A DNA stretch of 7,628 nucleotides from Candidatus Babelota bacterium (GTDB lineage Bacteria; Babelota; Babeliae; Babelales; JAUPTZ01). Both the position numbers and the translations under genes were made by a program. Location: positions 1 through 7,628 of the forward strand of contig JAUPVI010000048.1 in NCBI GenBank assembly GCA_030917105.1, written 5' to 3'. This document shows positions 6,491 to 7,628 of the stretch, piece after piece (positions within the stretch are counted from its first letter, which is position 1; each line of letters opens with the position of its first letter). Below the pieces are notes generated by a model. It saw only the letters and a program-made list of their open reading frames with translations, searched no databases and was not told where the DNA came from.

Positions 6491-7628
6491 ATGAAAAAAA
6501 AGCACATTATTATTGGTGCCTCGGCAGCCGGCATAGGCGTTCTTTCAAAATTACGCAAACTCGCACCAGAGGCCGAAATCCTCTGCGTTGCAGCACAAAC
6601 TGAAATGCCGTTCAACACTTGCCTGCTCGCCAATTTACTCAGCACCGGCATAGCGCCAAGCGGACTGTACACTAAGCCAGAAAGCTTCTTCACTCGCAAT
6701 AACATTGATCTCAAACTCAGTACCTGGGTTAGCCGTATCGATAAGAAAAATAATCGCATTCAGGACAAAAACGGTAATTGGTACCAATACGACAATCTCT
6801 TTCTTGGCATCGGCCAACTACCACGCAAGCTAACGAGTGATTTCACGCCAAAGACCGGCCTTTTCTACTTTAACTCGCTGCACGACGTCCTCGCTATAGA
6901 GCAATTCCTTCAAACGCATCGCCCGCTCACTGCAATAGTGGTAGGTGCAGGACTCAGCGGCGTTGAATGCGCCGACGCTCTCACCGAGCGCGGGGTACGC
7001 GTCACAATCCTCGATCCAGGCGAATACCCACTAAACACCCTCCTTGATGCACCAGCTGGCGAAATTCTTGAAAATAAAATGAACGAAGCAGGCACCACTT
7101 TTTACGGCAACACCCGCGTTACAACAGTCCTGATTGAGCCATTCTCTGGCAAAGCCGCTGGCGTCCTACTGAAGGATGACATTGAGCTATACGCCGACAT
7201 GGTTATCGTTGCCATCGGCACCAAAAGTAATTTTGAAATCGCCTCACAAATCGGCAGCTCAATGATCCATGACGGTATCATGGTAAATAGCCACATGCTC
7301 ACCGATTTCAATACCAACATCTATTGTGGCGGTGATGCAGCAGCGGTACCAACCACTCATCGAGTTGAGCGTGCAAATAAATACATCAGATTTAAATATG
7401 CCCGGAGCACCACCTGGCCAGATGCGATGCAGCAAGGCATGATCGCAGCCCACGCCATGGCAGGACAACCAATTGAATACCCTGGACTTATCAGCGTTAT
7501 GAGCTCGCATTTTTATGGTACGCAAGTAGTTTCCAGCGGCAACTTCAATCAATACCGTGGAACAAAGCCCATAAGCTATATGGGGGAGAATTGGCACCAC
7601 TCCTTCATCGTCGAAGATGAGGTTTTAA
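6491..7628 (+). CDS. FAD/NAD(P)-dependent pyridine nucleotide-disulfide oxidoreductase, 3' end cut by window edge
   Basis: The frame is open to the last base: the TAA at 7626-7628 is out of frame, so the gene is partial, with 379 residues visible. It should move electrons between NAD(P)H and a substrate through FAD. HIIIGASAAGIG at residues 5-16 is the FAD-binding Rossmann turn. IVVGAGLSGVE begins a second Rossmann domain, with its first Gly at 152, for NAD(P)H. CGGDAAAVP, with Asp282, is the second FAD motif. Cys44 in PFNTCLL lies where CoA-disulfide reductases and NADH oxidases carry their redox cysteine, but the surrounding residues resemble NirB/rubredoxin-reductase-like members, so the electron acceptor is open. 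No signal peptide; cytosolic. ATG 6491 puts the Rossmann strand at the N-terminus as usual, though its Shine-Dalgarno match is weak. Divergent from the LRR gene, so probably unrelated in function. Confidence 0.9.
   Translation, partial: MKKKHIIIGASAAGIGVLSKLRKLAPEAEILCVAAQTEMPFNTCLLANLLSTGIAPSGLYTKPESFFTRNNIDLKLSTWVSRIDKKNNRIQDKNGNWYQYDNLFLGIGQLPRKLTSDFTPKTGLFYFNSLHDVLAIEQFLQTHRPLTAIVVGAGLSGVECADALTERGVRVTILDPGEYPLNTLLDAPAGEILENKMNEAGTTFYGNTRVTTVLIEPFSGKAAGVLLKDDIELYADMVIVAIGTKSNFEIASQIGSSMIHDGIMVNSHMLTDFNTNIYCGGDAAAVPTTHRVERANKYIRFKYARSTTWPDAMQQGMIAAHAMAGQPIEYPGLISVMSSHFYGTQVVSSGNFNQYRGTKPISYMGENWHHSFIVEDEVL

Overview
The window is bacterial, with standard genetic code usage, moderate GC content and tightly packed genes. 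It holds six protein genes and no RNA gene, insertion sequence, CRISPR array or phage module that I can see. I cannot place the organism firmly. The signal-peptide-bearing orphan membrane proteins, an LRR protein and generic metabolic enzymes with few named operon partners would fit a host-associated lineage such as candidate phylum Dependentiae (TM6), but that is inference from style, not from a marker gene.

Layout. Positions 1-285 are a leader with weak promoter-like elements. A cytosolic S9-family serine peptidase (286-2196, +) follows. It ends tail-to-tail with a minus-strand SRPBCC-fold protein (2193-3059), and the two stop codons share one CTAG. Further along, the minus strand carries two tandem paralogous membrane proteins of unknown family (3138-4172 and 4237-5145) and a leucine-rich-repeat membrane protein (5139-6299). 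A 191-bp divergent intergenic region (6300-6490) separates these from a plus-strand FAD/NAD-dependent pyridine nucleotide-disulfide oxidoreductase (6491 to the window end, where it is cut).

How the genes relate. The four minus-strand genes read in one direction in the order LRR protein, paralogue 2, paralogue 1, SRPBCC protein. The first two overlap by 7 nt (ATGTTAA) and are almost certainly co-transcribed. The next gaps are 64 and 78 nt, so a single unit is possible but not proven. The three membrane proteins share a design: two hydrophobic segments flank a lysine/arginine-rich loop of about 37-45 residues, with a soluble domain on the other side. This LRR plus duplicated-membrane-protein cluster is the least explained part of the window and the best candidate for an undescribed, envelope-located system. 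The S9 peptidase and the FAD oxidoreductase look like ordinary single-gene units at its flanks.
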